52,919 bases of DNA, from NCBI RefSeq assembly GCF_000421585.1, contig NZ_ATXH01000017.1, positions 1-52,919 of the forward strand. The letters run 5' to 3'. Position 1 is the first letter of the stretch, and each line of letters begins with the position of its first letter. A program made the translations under genes and the position numbers. Origin of the DNA: Thermodesulfatator atlanticus DSM 21156 (lineage in GTDB: Bacteria; Desulfobacterota; Thermodesulfobacteria; Thermodesulfobacteriales; Thermodesulfatatoraceae). The notes beneath the pieces were generated by a model. That model searched no databases. It saw only the letters and a list, made by a program, of their open reading frames with translations, and had not been told where the DNA came from. Positions 24,162-36,750 of the stretch are shown here, in pieces.

Positions 24162-25718
24162 TCAGATATTTAGCTCTTCCAACTCAAAACTCACCACATT
24201 GCGTTCACGCTTGCTAAATTCCACCCCTATGAGAAAAATCTTCCGGCATCTGCCGATATATTTCTCAAAGTAACGCTTCTCCTTAAGCTGCTTAAGAGCA
24301 CTCCCTTCGGCCGTGTCCTCAACCACCTTGAACTCAAAAAGATAACAGCGCCCCTCAAACATCACCGCCATGTCAAGGCGGCCTTGATTCGTTGCCTCTT
24401 CCACCCGTACGTCAAGGCCAAGAGCCGCGAAGTAGCAGTAGAAGATGCTCGCGTAAAAGCCCTCATAGCCCGCTAACTCCGTCTTCCGGTACCAGTCGTG
24501 CGGTATAGAAGCAAAAAAAGAACGAAAAATATCTATCAAGTCTTCTACCTTTCCCGATTCAAGAATACGGGCAAGACGAATTTCATTCTGCACCTTGGCA
24601 CGCAAGTCTTGCACAAAATAATTGAGTAAATGTTCAGAAAAGGCAGACCTGACTTCAAAATTAGGATATCGAAGCTTATAAATGCGTTTTTTGCCAAGCA
24701 CATATTCTAGCTTTTCAATAGTGAGATAACCAGTCTGAAATAAAATAGTTTCGGGCTTGATAGATTCTATTTCAAAGCTTTCTAAAAGTTCTTCACCCAC
24801 CTCAAGGTGCTCAAGTTCAGGGATAAAAAATTTCTTCTCGGTAAGAAGCTTGATGAGAAAAGTCGGTGTGCCTGTCTCAAACCAATACGGCCGAAACTCA
24901 TAGTTGCGCAAAAAAAGCAAAATATCAAAGGGATTATAAACCGGTTCTCCCAACCACGAGTAGCCGTTATACCACCGACGCACTTCTTCAAAATCAACCC
25001 CTGCTAGACGATCAGCAAAAGTCTCCTCAAACTCCTCCTGCGTGTAGCCGCAAATAGTGGCATATTCAGAAGAAATTGTAATATCTTCCAGATTGTTAAG
25101 CCCAGAAAAAATTGAAACCTTGGAAAACTTCGTAACACCTGTCAGGAAGCAGAACTTAAGATACGGATCGGCATCCTTTAGCACAGAGTAGAAATTCTTT
25201 AGCTCCTCGCGAATCTCAGCAGCTACATCGAGCCGATTAATATTGTCTAGAATAGGTTTATCGTATTCGTCAATCAGCACTACAACTTTTTGGTTATATT
25301 TTTTACTTAAACGCAAAATAAGTTCTTCAAAACGTTTATTTGGAAGTTTTTCCTGATAGGATATCTGATATTCTTCAGCATGGCGACGCAGCATAGAATA
25401 AAAAGTCTCGAGAAGCTCATCTCGAGACCTAATTACTCCCGAACCAAAAGAAATATAGACCACCGGATACTTCTTTGACCAATCCCAATTCTCTTCTAGA
25501 TAAAGGCCTTCAAAGAGTTCACGCCTTCCCAAAAAGGCCTGGCGCAGTGTGTCCAGAAACAGGCTCTTTCCAAAACGCCTCGGCCGAGAGAGAAAATAAT
25601 ACTTCCCTTCATCAACGAGCTTTTTGACGAAAAGCGTTTTATCCACATAGTAGTAATTTTCCGTACGTATCTCGACAAAACTCTGAATACCTACGGGAAG
25701 TTTTTTTCTTGCCATCAT
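24162..25718 (-). CDS. AAA-ATPase-like domain / PD-(D/E)XK nuclease family protein (DUF1703 type)
   Basis: A 519-residue protein with an N-terminal ATPase-like domain (KLPVGIQSFVEIRTENYYYV, then the altered P-loop SRPRRFGKSL, Walker B VVVLIDEYDKPI) and a C-terminal PD-(D/E)XK nuclease-like domain (RLDMAV...CYLFEFKV). These are common, poorly characterised and often multi-copy genes; a role in DNA processing or defence is only inferred. The start may be either of two adjacent ATGs (25718 or 25715). A second gene of the family is cut by the left edge of the window. No neighbour suggests a partner. Confidence 0.85.
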   Translation of the reverse strand: MMARKKLPVGIQSFVEIRTENYYYVDKTLFVKKLVDEGKYYFLSRPRRFGKSLFLDTLRQAFLGRRELFEGLYLEENWDWSKKYPVVYISFGSGVIRSRDELLETFYSMLRRHAEEYQISYQEKLPNKRFEELILRLSKKYNQKVVVLIDEYDKPILDNINRLDVAAEIREELKNFYSVLKDADPYLKFCFLTGVTKFSKVSIFSGLNNLEDITISSEYATICGYTQEEFEETFADRLAGVDFEEVRRWYNGYSWLGEPVYNPFDILLFLRNYEFRPYWFETGTPTFLIKLLTEKKFFIPELEHLEVGEELLESFEIESIKPETILFQTGYLTIEKLEYVLGKKRIYKLRYPNFEVRSAFSEHLLNYFVQDLRAKVQNEIRLARILESGKVEDLIDIFRSFFASIPHDWYRKTELAGYEGFYASIFYCYFAALGLDVRVEEATNQGRLDMAVMFEGRCYLFEFKVVEDTAEGSALKQLKEKRYFEKYIGRCRKIFLIGVEFSKRERNVVSFELEELNI

Positions 25719-25941
25719 AAAAGCATTATAAAGAACCACCTTTATAAGTCAAAAAGTCTTATTCTTCCGGTCCTAAAAACTTGGCATGCCAGGCATCTTC
25801 TATAAAGTAAAGCAAAAGTTTCTTATCTCCCTTTCCCTGTGGACAAATGACTAAGTCTCAAAAAATTTGTTTAAAGAGGCTAGAAAAAACAGCAGGTCGT
25901 CTTTAAAAAAGGATCTTAAAATCTTATAAGAAGAATTTATC

Positions 25942-25979
25942 AAAAAAAACGCCTCAGCAGCTACAAGCCACCGAGGCGT
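25942..25979 (-). terminator. Rho-independent terminator of the nuo operon
   Basis: On the minus strand, ACGCCTCGGTGGC and its near-complement ending GAGGCGT form a stem that is followed directly by eight T. It lies about 25 bases after the nuoN stop. The remaining gap 25719-25941 shows no gene. Confidence 0.85.
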
Positions 25980-26002
25980 ATAAATCTTTCAATAAGAACA
26001 TT

Positions 26003-27436
26003 TTAAGGAATGATCCCTAAACTGCAGGCTCTGGCAAAGGAGATGACAGGCTCGGGATACACGCCGAAGAGTAAAACACCCACAGCAGAAATCAAAAGCC
26101 CGGCAAAAAGATAAGGGGTTAAGTTGAGCCCTACTTCTTGTTCAGGTGGTTTCATGTACATGAGCATCACGATACGGAGATAAGGGTACGAGGCAATAGC
26201 ACTGGCAAGCACCGCACCTATGACAAGCAGATGGTGCCCTGCCTGATATGCCGCCTTGAACACGAAAAACTTCCCAATAAAACCAGCGGTGGGGGGAATA
26301 CCTACCAATGAAAAGAGGAATATCAACATCAGAAGAGCTACTACAGGGTGGGTCTTGGAAAGACCCTGGTAGTCAAAAATATTCTCCCCAAGAAAGTCCT
26401 TTTGCCTTAAAAGGACGACTATCCCGAAGGCCCCTATATTCATGAAGAGGTAGAAGAAGAGGTAAAGCATCGTAGCCGCCATGCCTTCTTGATTAGCCGC
26501 AACAATACCAAGCACCGCGTAACCAGCGTGGGTGATAGAAGAATATGCCAAAAGGCGTTTGATGTTTGTCTGGACAACTGCCAGGATAGCTCCCACAAAC
26601 ATAGTTACCAGTGCAAGAGGAACAAGAAGTGCCACCCACTCCACCCTTGAGACATACAAAGCCTCAAGAAAAACACGCCCCATAGCGGCAAAACCCGCTG
26701 CTTTAGGACCAATAGACATAAATGCTGTTACCGTGGTGGGTGCACCTTCGTAAGCATCAGGTGACCACATATGGAAAGGCACCAAGGCTACTTTGAACCC
26801 AAAAGCTATCACAAAAAGGGCTGCAGATAATACTAGGGCCTTATTGCCATGCACTCCTTCAAAAAATACACGCTTAGCAATTTCGTCGATATAAGTGGTG
26901 CCGGTGAACCCATATAAGAAGGTCATTGCTAGTAGTAAAAAGGCTGATGAAAACGCCCCCAAGAGAAAATATTTCATCGCACCTTCCAAGGAGCGCAAAT
27001 CAGCATAAATTAACCCCACCAGCACATAAACCGAAAGAGACATGAGCTCAAGGCCTAAGAAAAGAAGAATTAAATCCTTGCTTGAGGCCATGAGCATCAT
27101 GCCTGTTACTGAAAACATCAAAAGGGCATAATATTCGCCGAAATTGATGCCTACGATCTTGTTATATCCCGGGGAAAGTAACACCACTAACAATAACGCT
27201 AGCAAAAAGATGACCTTAAAGAAAAGGCCATAGGCATCTGCCGCATAACTAGCCCCAAAGACGTTTCCCTGAACCGCAAAGACTAAAATGATACCAAGCA
27301 ATGCGGTTGCAATAGAGGCCCAGGCAAAGACGTTTTTGCACTTGACCCAACGATCAACAAGGGCCATTACACTTGCCACTATGACCAACAAAATCTCGGG
27401 ATAAACCGCTACGAAGCTAGGAAGGGAGGACCACAT
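26003..27436 (-). CDS. nuoN: Complex I subunit N
   Basis: Antiporter-like proton-pumping membrane subunit of complex I. About 14 hydrophobic helices. Visible family residues include the Glu in helix 5 (LFLGLELMSLSVYVLVG), the Lys in GAMKYFLLGAFSSA, and the Lys/His region KVALVPFHMWSPDAYEGAP. Length 477 aa is normal. The ATG overlaps the end of nuoM by 20 bases and has GGAGGGG upstream. Last gene of the operon. Confidence 0.95.
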   Translation of the reverse strand: MWSSLPSFVAVYPEILLVIVASVMALVDRWVKCKNVFAWASIATALLGIILVFAVQGNVFGASYAADAYGLFFKVIFLLALLLVVLLSPGYNKIVGINFGEYYALLMFSVTGMMLMASSKDLILLFLGLELMSLSVYVLVGLIYADLRSLEGAMKYFLLGAFSSAFLLLAMTFLYGFTGTTYIDEIAKRVFFEGVHGNKALVLSAALFVIAFGFKVALVPFHMWSPDAYEGAPTTVTAFMSIGPKAAGFAAMGRVFLEALYVSRVEWVALLVPLALVTMFVGAILAVVQTNIKRLLAYSSITHAGYAVLGIVAANQEGMAATMLYLFFYLFMNIGAFGIVVLLRQKDFLGENIFDYQGLSKTHPVVALLMLIFLFSLVGIPPTAGFIGKFFVFKAAYQAGHHLLVIGAVLASAIASYPYLRIVMLMYMKPPEQEVGLNLTPYLFAGLLISAVGVLLFGVYPEPVISFARACSLGIIP

Positions 27437-28961
27437 TGAACCCCTCCTTTATGATTTCGCTAATTGGCGCCGTAGCACTAGGCGCACTGTGAACATGTTC
27501 CAACAAAGCCCTTACCGATTCATGCATAAAACCCAAGAACGGCGTAGGATAACACCCTATTAAGAGGACAAGAATTAACATAGGCACCAAAGCAATTACC
27601 TCCCGCATTTTTACGTCACGCAAGCCCATCACCTTGGGATTAACTTCCTGATAAAACACCTGCTGATAAAGGCGAAGCATATAAGTGGCACCAACTATGA
27701 TACCGGTTGTACCAAGAGCAGCTGCCCATTTTTTAGAAGCAAAAGTTCCCAGAAGGACCAAGAATTCCCCGATGAATCCATTAGTCCCAGGAAGACCCAC
27801 CGAAGCCAGCGTAAAGACCATGAAAAACGCTGCAAAAATAGGCATTACCGTTGCCAAGCCACCATAATCTTTAATGGCCCTGGTATGCGTACGCTCATAA
27901 ACCACACCAACGCACATAAAGAGTGCCCCGGTGACAATCCCGTGATTTATCATCTGGAGAATGGCGCCTTCCACAGCATTGCCATTAAGAGAAAAGATAC
28001 CAAGGGTAATGAACCCCATATGGCTCACGGAACTGTAGGCGATGAGACGCTTGAGGTCTGTTTGGGCAAGACAAATTATGCCGCCATAAATAATGGCTAT
28101 GACGGACAAAACCAACATGGGAATCATCATTTCCTTGGCGGCCACGGGGAAAAATGAAAGAGAAAAGCGCAAAAACCCGTAAGCACCCATCTTGATGAGA
28201 ATGCCAGCAAGGATAACCGAACCAGCCGTAGGCGCTTCGGTGTGGGCGTCTGGTAACCAGGTATGAACGGGCCACATAGGCACTTTCACCGCAAAGGCTG
28301 CAAAGAACGCCCAGAAGAGCCAGAACTGAAACTTATAAGGCAGGCCCAAATTCATGATTTCTAGGATATTGAAAGTGCCTGCCTTAAGGTAAAGGAAGAT
28401 GATACCAACCAGCATTAAAACAGAGCCAACCAGCGTATAAAGAAAGAACTTTATGGTAGCGTAAAGGCGATTAGGCCCTCCCCAAATCCCTATAATAAGG
28501 TACATGGGGATAAGCATTGCTTCCCAGAAAAGATAAAAAAGAAAGAGATCAAGAGAGCAAAAGACACCTATCATTGCCGCAGAAGTCAAAAGAAGGGCAA
28601 TATGAAACTCTTTGACCTTTTCAGTAACAGCTTCCCAGGAAATCAATACGCATAAGATGGTGATGAGGGTTGACAAAAGAACCAGCAGGACACTGATACC
28701 ATCAACACCCAGAAAATAAGAAATGTTCCATGATTTGATCCAGGAAAGCTTTTCTACAAACTGCATTCCCGCAAAGCTCTTATCAAAGTCGAAAAACAAA
28801 GGCAGCGAAATCAAAAAATCAGCAACAGCAACTACCAGGGTGAACCATCGTATAAGTTTGTCATTCCTGGGGAGAGCAAGCAGAATAATAGACCCCAGTA
28901 CCGGCAACCAGATAATGGCCGAAAGCAAAGGAAAATCTGACATGCGCAAGGCCGCTTCCAT
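27417..28961 (-). CDS. nuoM: Complex I subunit M
   Basis: Second antiporter-like subunit. Seen: the helix-5 Glu in FYLFWEAMLIPMYLIIGIWGG, KFFLYTLVGSVLM, KVPMWPVHTWLPDAHTEAPT and RLIAYSSVSHMGF, the conserved Lys/His sites of the proton path. Length 514 aa is normal, 14 helices. It is 12 bases after nuoL and overlaps nuoN. Confidence 0.95.
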   Translation of the reverse strand: MEAALRMSDFPLLSAIIWLPVLGSIILLALPRNDKLIRWFTLVVAVADFLISLPLFFDFDKSFAGMQFVEKLSWIKSWNISYFLGVDGISVLLVLLSTLITILCVLISWEAVTEKVKEFHIALLLTSAAMIGVFCSLDLFLFYLFWEAMLIPMYLIIGIWGGPNRLYATIKFFLYTLVGSVLMLVGIIFLYLKAGTFNILEIMNLGLPYKFQFWLFWAFFAAFAVKVPMWPVHTWLPDAHTEAPTAGSVILAGILIKMGAYGFLRFSLSFFPVAAKEMMIPMLVLSVIAIIYGGIICLAQTDLKRLIAYSSVSHMGFITLGIFSLNGNAVEGAILQMINHGIVTGALFMCVGVVYERTHTRAIKDYGGLATVMPIFAAFFMVFTLASVGLPGTNGFIGEFLVLLGTFASKKWAAALGTTGIIVGATYMLRLYQQVFYQEVNPKVMGLRDVKMREVIALVPMLILVLLIGCYPTPFLGFMHESVRALLEHVHSAPSATAPISEIIKEGFNVVLPS

Positions 28962-28973
28962 ATTTTAGCCCCC

Positions 28974-30926
<1,953 letters not shown>

Positions 30927-30930
30927 ACGT

Positions 30931-31233
30931 TTACCCCTTTAATAAGCGGAATTGATCCATATGAACTTCACGAGTTTTCTTAAATAAAAGAACTACTAAA
31001 GCCAAACCAATAGCAGCTTCTGCAGCGGCTACGGCTATAACAAAAAACACTAAAACATGGGCTAAAGTGTGCTCTAACATACGTCCAAAAGCAACTAAAC
31101 TAATATTAACTGCATTGAGCATTATCTCAACGCACATCAACATAATAATCACATTACGCCTGATGATAAATCCAAGAGCTCCCATACTAAAAAGGACAAC
31201 CGTAAGAAAAATAAACCAGGAAAGTGGTATCAT
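30931..31233 (-). CDS. nuoK: Complex I subunit K
   Basis: Three-helix membrane subunit. Conserved Glu residues in MLMCVEIMLNAVNI and VAAAEAAIGLALV, both needed for proton translocation in known complexes, are present. 100 aa, normal length. Its ATG overlaps the nuoJ stop by four bases (ATGA). Confidence 0.95.
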   Translation of the reverse strand: MIPLSWFIFLTVVLFSMGALGFIIRRNVIIMLMCVEIMLNAVNISLVAFGRMLEHTLAHVLVFFVIAVAAAEAAIGLALVVLLFKKTREVHMDQFRLLKG

Positions 31234-31766
31234 AGCTCCTCCTCTTTCATTCTAATTCTCCTCGTGAGCACAACCGCTCCCAAAACAGCAACTAATAAAA
31301 GAACACCTACAACTTCAAAGGAAAGAATATGCTCCGTAAACAAAGATTTTCCAAGAATCTTTGCATGGCCTTCAAGAAGTATCTGCTTGGGAGTCATATC
31401 TCCAACGGGAGGAGGCATACGAAAATCAGAAATAGCTTTAACTATAAGGATAATCAAAGCCAAACAAACAAGTATTGCTTGCGGCCAAAAATCCATAAAG
31501 TTCTTAACTTTTAATTCCGTCCTTAAATTAATCATATAAACAACAAATAAGAAGAGAACTAATACTGCCCCAGCGTAGACAATAACCTGAACCGCAGCAA
31601 GAAATTCTGCATCTAGAGTGATAAAAAGAACCGCCTGGTGAAAAAACATCACTAACATCCAGAGGACTGCGTGTACAGCATTACGATTAGTAATCACTAA
31701 TATGGCCGTAACAATTAGCACAATTGATAGATAAAGAAAAACTAACTTTGATAATAATGCTTCCAT
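31230..31766 (-). CDS. nuoJ: Complex I subunit J
   Basis: Five-helix membrane subunit next to NuoK and NuoH. Seen: NAVHAVLWMLVMFFHQAVLFITLDAEFLAAVQVIVYAGAVLVLFLFVVYMI-type helices with the family motif VYAGAV. 178 aa. Its start is one base from the nuoI stop. Confidence 0.93.
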   Translation of the reverse strand: MEALLSKLVFLYLSIVLIVTAILVITNRNAVHAVLWMLVMFFHQAVLFITLDAEFLAAVQVIVYAGAVLVLFLFVVYMINLRTELKVKNFMDFWPQAILVCLALIILIVKAISDFRMPPPVGDMTPKQILLEGHAKILGKSLFTEHILSFEVVGVLLLVAVLGAVVLTRRIRMKEEEL

Positions 31767-32303
31767 TTAAATGCCCTCCGCCTTTCTTTTTGGCCCTGGT
31801 AAGAGCTTTTCTGGTACACCACGAGGCTTCCAGAAAGGATTAAAGTACGGCCGCTTTTGGGTTACGATAAATTCATCCCAATTCTGTAGAAGCTTTTCTT
31901 TTGTAAAATAAAGCTCTTCGCGACTAAAACCCGAATACTCATAAAATTCAGTAAGTACCAAAGCATTTACAGGACAAACTTCAACACAGTATGCGCAAAA
32001 AACACATCTTAAGGCATCGATATCATAACGTTTCACAATACGCTTTTTTGTATTAGGATCTCTCTCTGTCTCAATAAAAATACATCTCGAAGGACATACT
32101 TGAGCACATCGATAGCATCCAACACAGCGATCTATACCCGTTTTTGGATCACGAACTAAAGCATGCCTTCCGCGAAAACCAGGAGCGAGTTCTTTCTTAA
32201 CCTCTGGATACTGAATAGTTACAGGTTTAGCAAAAAGCTTACGAAATGTAAGCGAAAGACCCTTCATTATTTCTGTAAGAAACACTGTCTTAAGAAGACC
32301 CAT
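31767..32303 (-). CDS. nuoI: Complex I Fe-S subunit I
   Basis: Peripheral-arm ferredoxin-like subunit carrying clusters N6a and N6b. Two motifs are visible: CVGCYRCAQVCP and CVFCAYCVEVCP. I start at 32303 (MGLLKTVFLTEI) since GGAGGAGCC lies directly before this ATG; longer in-frame starts run into nuoH. 178 aa. It links the quinone-reducing NuoBD module to whatever input module replaces NuoEFG. Confidence 0.95.
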   Translation of the reverse strand: MGLLKTVFLTEIMKGLSLTFRKLFAKPVTIQYPEVKKELAPGFRGRHALVRDPKTGIDRCVGCYRCAQVCPSRCIFIETERDPNTKKRIVKRYDIDALRCVFCAYCVEVCPVNALVLTEFYEYSGFSREELYFTKEKLLQNWDEFIVTQKRPYFNPFWKPRGVPEKLLPGPKRKAEGI

Positions 32304-32326
32304 GGCTCCTCCGTTCAAAGCATCAT

Positions 32327-33340
32327 TTAGAACAGTATCTTTATAAACCCTGTAATAACGATATTGAGAAGGGCAAGAGGAATTAAAACCTTCCAACCTA
32401 ATCCCATTAACTGGTCATAACGATAACGAGGTAAAGTGGCTCTGATCCAGATATAAAAGAAGATTAAAAAGTAAACTTTCACTAAAAACCAAAAGAAAGG
32501 AATACCTGGAATCTCAAATGGACCATACCAGCCACCGAGATAGCAAACTACAGCTAAGATAGACATAACAATCATTCCGAAATATTCGGCAAGATAGAAA
32601 AGCGCAAATCTCATAGCACTATATTCCACAAAGTAACCAGCAACTAACTCGGTCTCGGCTTCGGGCAAATCAAAAGGAGTACGGTTTGTTTCAGCAACAG
32701 CTGCAATCATGAAAACAAAGAAGCCGATAATTTGTGGAATAGCATAAATTTTAAAGGGGCTTGCTATTTGGGCCTTGACGATTTCAACAAGATTCATGGA
32801 GCCGGCAAGCATCATTACACCTACCAAAGAAAGGGCCATGGCTATTTCGTAACTCACCACCTGGGCACCAGCTCTCAAGCCGCCCAAGAAGGCGTAACGG
32901 GAGTTAGAGGCCCAACCGGCCAGGATAACACCAAAAGATGAAAGTGAGCTCATGGCCAACACAACCAATAACGAAGCGTTAACATTGGTAACTACAAAGT
33001 TTTCCCAGATAGGTAGGACAGCGAGACTTGTTGCTCCTGCTACCAGACTGATAAAAGGAGCAACCATAAACACCGCACGGCTATCTACACAACTAGGCGT
33101 AATGTCTTCTTTACCTAATAATTTCAAGACGTCAGCAATGGGCTGCAGAAGCCCTCGTGGCCCTACACGATTGGGGCCTATTCGCTGCTGCATGCGGCCT
33201 ATGATCTTTCGTTCAGCATAAGTAGCATAGGCCACATGCAAAAGGGCAACTACTACTATCACCAAACTCTTGAAAAGAGAAATGCCCAAATACTTCAACA
33301 AAAAGTGGTTTGCTGCCTGGTACATTCCTTGTACATCCAT
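32327..33340 (-). CDS. nuoH: Complex I subunit H
   Basis: Membrane subunit forming the quinone tunnel. Seen: YAERKIIGRMQQRIGPNRVGPRGLLQPIADVLKLL-type N-terminus, FDLPEAETELVAGYFVEYSAMRFALFYLAEY, and RATLPRYRYDQLMGLGWKVLIP. 337 aa, eight helices. It follows nuoD in the order D-H-I, with no nuoE, F or G between them as there would be in E. coli. Confidence 0.95.
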   Translation of the reverse strand: MDVQGMYQAANHFLLKYLGISLFKSLVIVVVALLHVAYATYAERKIIGRMQQRIGPNRVGPRGLLQPIADVLKLLGKEDITPSCVDSRAVFMVAPFISLVAGATSLAVLPIWENFVVTNVNASLLVVLAMSSLSSFGVILAGWASNSRYAFLGGLRAGAQVVSYEIAMALSLVGVMMLAGSMNLVEIVKAQIASPFKIYAIPQIIGFFVFMIAAVAETNRTPFDLPEAETELVAGYFVEYSAMRFALFYLAEYFGMIVMSILAVVCYLGGWYGPFEIPGIPFFWFLVKVYFLIFFYIWIRATLPRYRYDQLMGLGWKVLIPLALLNIVITGFIKILF

Positions 33341-33352
33341 AGTTTTTCCCCG

Positions 33353-34585
33353 CTATCTGTCACATTCTCCTAAAACAATGTCTACAGAACCAATAACCGC
33401 AATAATATCTGCCACCATCTGCCCTTTACACAGGGCGGGAATAGCTGAAATGTGTACAAATGAGGGCGCTCTAATCCTCATGCGCCAAGGGTGACCAGAA
33501 CCATCACTTACAATGTAAAAACCAAGCTCGCCTTTGGGCACTTCGGTAGCTACGTAGACTTCTCCCTCAGGAACAACAGGAACCTCTACCCCTTTGATGA
33601 GATATCCCCGCTTAGGATGCGGAGAAGCTTGCGGTTTTTTCAGCTTGCCAAAAGGCATAAACAAACCAGGAGCATCTTCGGCAATTACCGGCTCTCCTTC
33701 ACACTCTGCGAGTTTATCTAAGCACTGGCGTATAATTTTGTTTGCTTCACGCATCTCTTTCATACGCACCCGGTACCTTGCGTACACATCGCCTTCGTAC
33801 TCAACAGCCATGTCAAAATCGAGTTCATCATATATGAGATAGGGACAATTCTTGCGAAGGTCGTAGCGTACTCCTGAACCGCGCAAAGAAGGCCCGGTCA
33901 AACCAAGGTTTACCGCCTCTTCTCCAGAAATTACGCCCACACCTTTGGTTCGCTTAAGCCAAATCCTGTTCACGTCAATCAAGGTTTCGTACTCAGGAAT
34001 GCGGTTTGGGAATTCTTCGGTGAAGCGGTAAAGTTCATCGATAATATGTTGCGTGAAATCTAAACGCACCCCACCAATCACAGGATACGTGTGAGTCAAA
34101 CGTGCACCACAAATTTCTTCGTAAATATTTAAAAGCCACTCACGGTCACGGAAACAGTAAAGGAAAACCGTCATGGCGCCGATATCTAAAGCATGGGTAG
34201 CCAACCAAAGAAGATGGCTTGCAATACGGGCCATCTCCGCCACAATCACCCTTATAATCTGCGCCCTTCTGGGGACTTCAAGGCCCATCAATTTCTCAAC
34301 TGCCAGGCAATAGCCCACGTTGTTGGCAGCAGAAGCGATATAATCCAAACGGTCTGTCAGGACGATTGCTTGAGAGTAGGTAAAAGTCTCCGAAAGCTTT
34401 TCAATGCCACGGTGGAGATAGCCTATCCGGGGATCGCAGTGAACAATATATTCGCCATCAAGCTCAAGAAAGATACGCAACACCCCGTGGGTAGCCGGGT
34501 GTTGAGGGCCCATATTAACGAGATATGGCTCTTCCCACTCCTCGGCTTCCTGCTGTTTCTGGATTATTTCAAGCGCTTGTGCCAT
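33353..34585 (-). CDS. nuoD: Complex I subunit D (49-kDa type)
   Basis: Quinone-site subunit, homologous to [NiFe]-hydrogenase large subunits but without the nickel Cys. Seen: [54 protein letters not shown], and the C-terminal RIRAPSFVH and [19 protein letters not shown]. 410 aa. Overlaps nuoC by 17 bases; C and D are separate genes, not fused. Confidence 0.96.
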   Translation of the reverse strand: MAQALEIIQKQQEAEEWEEPYLVNMGPQHPATHGVLRIFLELDGEYIVHCDPRIGYLHRGIEKLSETFTYSQAIVLTDRLDYIASAANNVGYCLAVEKLMGLEVPRRAQIIRVIVAEMARIASHLLWLATHALDIGAMTVFLYCFRDREWLLNIYEEICGARLTHTYPVIGGVRLDFTQHIIDELYRFTEEFPNRIPEYETLIDVNRIWLKRTKGVGVISGEEAVNLGLTGPSLRGSGVRYDLRKNCPYLIYDELDFDMAVEYEGDVYARYRVRMKEMREANKIIRQCLDKLAECEGEPVIAEDAPGLFMPFGKLKKPQASPHPKRGYLIKGVEVPVVPEGEVYVATEVPKGELGFYIVSDGSGHPWRMRIRAPSFVHISAIPALCKGQMVADIIAVIGSVDIVLGECDR

Positions 34586-35177
34586 GGCCCTCCTCCTCTT
34601 CTACTTGAGCGCTCTCTTGCGTCTCTTCGCTAAGGCCAGGTGGAATTCTCTTATACCAATCGAATTCAGCCAAACGTTTGGCTTTTTCTTTAAGTTCTTT
34701 GTATCCCTGCCATTCCTGCTCTGGCTCGGGAGACAGAGGATAATCTTTGCGCAAAGGATGCCCTGGCCAATCCTCTGGCATAAGAAGCCTTCTTAAGTCA
34801 GGATGGTTGTTAAAGGTGATGCCGAACATATCGTAAACTTCACGTTCAAACCAGTTTGCCACCTGCCAGATACAGGTCACCGAATCGATACGCGGATCAT
34901 CTTCAGGAACCTGGGCTTTTACCCTCAAAAAATACCCATAACGTATGGAATAGAGGTTATAGACCACTTCAAAGCGATAGTCTTTTTTCTTGCCATGCCA
35001 ATCAATGGCAGTAAGGTCTGCCAGGTGATCAAACAAAAGCTCCGGATGGTCGTGTAGAAAACGAAGAATTTCTACGATTTTTTCGCGATTAACAATAACG
35101 TAGTGCTGACCGGCAGTTTCTCCGGTTTTAACTATCTCACTAGCAAATTTTTCTTGTAACAACTCAAGCGCTCGCAT
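34569..35177 (-). CDS. nuoC: Complex I subunit C (30-kDa type)
   Basis: Peripheral-arm subunit. Seen: [23 protein letters not shown] and the signature [42 protein letters not shown]. 202 aa. Acidic C-terminal tail ([14 protein letters not shown]). Confidence 0.95.
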   Translation of the reverse strand: MRALELLQEKFASEIVKTGETAGQHYVIVNREKIVEILRFLHDHPELLFDHLADLTAIDWHGKKKDYRFEVVYNLYSIRYGYFLRVKAQVPEDDPRIDSVTCIWQVANWFEREVYDMFGITFNNHPDLRRLLMPEDWPGHPLRKDYPLSPEPEQEWQGYKELKEKAKRLAEFDWYKRIPPGLSEETQESAQVEEEEGHGTSA

Positions 35178-35186
35178 ATCGCCTCC

Positions 35187-35699
35187 TTAACGGAACATCC
35201 CCCAGCGACCATTTTCTGACCGGATTTTCTGTTGCAACTTCATTATTCCTTCAAGCAAAGCCTCTGGCCTTGGGGGACATCCCGGCACATAAACATCTAC
35301 TGGCAAAAATTCATCACAGCCTTGCGCGGTGGAATAGGTTCGAAAAACCCCTCCTGAACACGCACAACTTCCCATAGCAATGACATAGCGAGGCTCAGGC
35401 ATCTGGTCGTAAACACGGCGCACAATAGGCGCCATTTTTTTGGTTACAGTTCCTGCCACGATCAAAACGTCTGCCTGTCGGGGAGAAGCCCTAAAAATAA
35501 TCCCAAACCTATCTAAGTCGTAATGGCTCGCACCTGTGGCCATCATTTCGATAGCGCAACAAGCAAGACCAAAAGTCATGGGCCACAAAGAACCTGTACG
35601 AGCCCAGTTAAGAAGCTTATCAAAGGTGGTAACGTAAACATCTGTCCCCGGGACTTGGCTTACCCCTTCGCTTACCTCAACCGTACCTTTTAATCCCAT
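35187..35699 (-). CDS. nuoB: Complex I subunit B (PSST type)
   Basis: Carries the terminal cluster N2 that reduces quinone. Seen: [51 protein letters not shown] and [16 protein letters not shown], giving all cluster Cys residues. I start at 35699 (MGLKGTVEV), preceded by a run of G; it overlaps nuoA by 10 bases. Confidence 0.96.
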   Translation of the reverse strand: MGLKGTVEVSEGVSQVPGTDVYVTTFDKLLNWARTGSLWPMTFGLACCAIEMMATGASHYDLDRFGIIFRASPRQADVLIVAGTVTKKMAPIVRRVYDQMPEPRYVIAMGSCACSGGVFRTYSTAQGCDEFLPVDVYVPGCPPRPEALLEGIMKLQQKIRSENGRWGMFR

Positions 35700-36058
35700 T
35701 GAAAAGCCCCCCTGATCCAAGCATAGAAATAAGCAACTAGGAGAAGAGCTATAAAAACTACCATCTCCACATAGGCAAAAAACCCAATCTGATCAAAGGT
35801 GGTGGCCCAAGGATAGAGAAAAACAGCTTCCACATCGAACACCACAAAGAGAATAGCAATGGCATAAAACTTAACGTCAAAGCGATGCCTGGGCTCACCT
35901 GTAGGAGGAAGTCCGCACTCGTAAGCAATGGCCTTCTCAGGATAAGGGCGTTTGGGCGCCAAAATCCAGTTGATAATGACCATGGCGGCGCCGATAGCAA
36001 AAACAATTAAAGCTGTGATCAGAATCGGGATATATTTTAAGCTTAGAGAAAGTTCCAT
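35690..36058 (-). CDS. nuoA: Complex I subunit A
   Basis: Three-helix membrane subunit. Seen: [47 protein letters not shown], both diagnostic. 122 aa. Its ATG follows immediately on the TAG of the upstream ferredoxin gene, so that ferredoxin is translated with the complex I subunits. Confidence 0.95.
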   Translation of the reverse strand: MELSLSLKYIPILITALIVFAIGAAMVIINWILAPKRPYPEKAIAYECGLPPTGEPRHRFDVKFYAIAILFVVFDVEAVFLYPWATTFDQIGFFAYVEMVVFIALLLVAYFYAWIRGAFQWD

Positions 36059-36610
36059 CTACGCCCCCTGTGTTGCATTTTCAGATTCTTTTTGGGTTGC
36101 AGACTTGGCTTCAGGTTTTTTCGCACTTTTTGCTTTAGCTGGCCCCTTTTTAGCAGGCTTTTTAGGAGCCTTCTTCTCTTTGACGGTAAGCGCTCCATTT
36201 GGACAGGCTTCAACACAATAGGGTTTTTTACCAGCTTTAATGCGGTTGTAGCAAAGATCACATTTTGTCACAACCCCGGTTAAAGGATCAAAAACAGGCA
36301 CTCCCCAAGGACAGGCAAAAATGCAATTGAGGCAACCTACACATAACTTCTGATCAATAAAAACTACGTCAGCAGAGGCATCGCGGTACATCGCCCCTGT
36401 AGGACAGGCATCAGCACACTTGGGCTTTTTACATTGCATACAGGAAAAGTAGGCAAAAGATTCTTTAACCTCACCATCTTTCACTACTTTCATGGAAAGG
36501 ATACGACAATTAGAAATGCCGGGCGAAAACCCGTGGCCTTTATTACAGGCTTCCACACACTTCTGACAACCGTCACATTTTGAAGGATCATGCTCTATCG
36601 TGTACGGCAT
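36059..36610 (-). CDS. DmsB/HycB-type ferredoxin with four [4Fe-4S] clusters, linked to nuo
   Basis: Electron-transfer subunit with four Cys motifs: CDGCQKCVEAC, CMQCKKPKCADACP, CVGCLNCIFACP and CDLCYNRIKAGKKPYCVEACP. It is the type that partners molybdopterin oxidoreductases and formate hydrogenlyase. The last 35 residues are a Lys/Ala/Pro tail, probably disordered, absent in the sister protein at 36780. The gene is directly fused in translation to nuoA (TAG-ATG), which suggests that it works with this EFG-less complex I. No signal peptide, so cytoplasmic. It has its own ribosome site (AGGAG). Confidence 0.85.
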   Translation of the reverse strand: MPYTIEHDPSKCDGCQKCVEACNKGHGFSPGISNCRILSMKVVKDGEVKESFAYFSCMQCKKPKCADACPTGAMYRDASADVVFIDQKLCVGCLNCIFACPWGVPVFDPLTGVVTKCDLCYNRIKAGKKPYCVEACPNGALTVKEKKAPKKPAKKGPAKAKSAKKPEAKSATQKESENATQGA

Positions 36611-36750
36611 TTGATTGCTCCTATCTTTTTTCGATTCTATCCATAGGAAGCCTGTATTCTTTCAGTTCAATTTTGTCAAAATAAATATTGAACATTTTTT
36701 ATATGGAAAAACTACGAAAATCTCTCTTATTTTCTCTTTTTTTTGAGCAC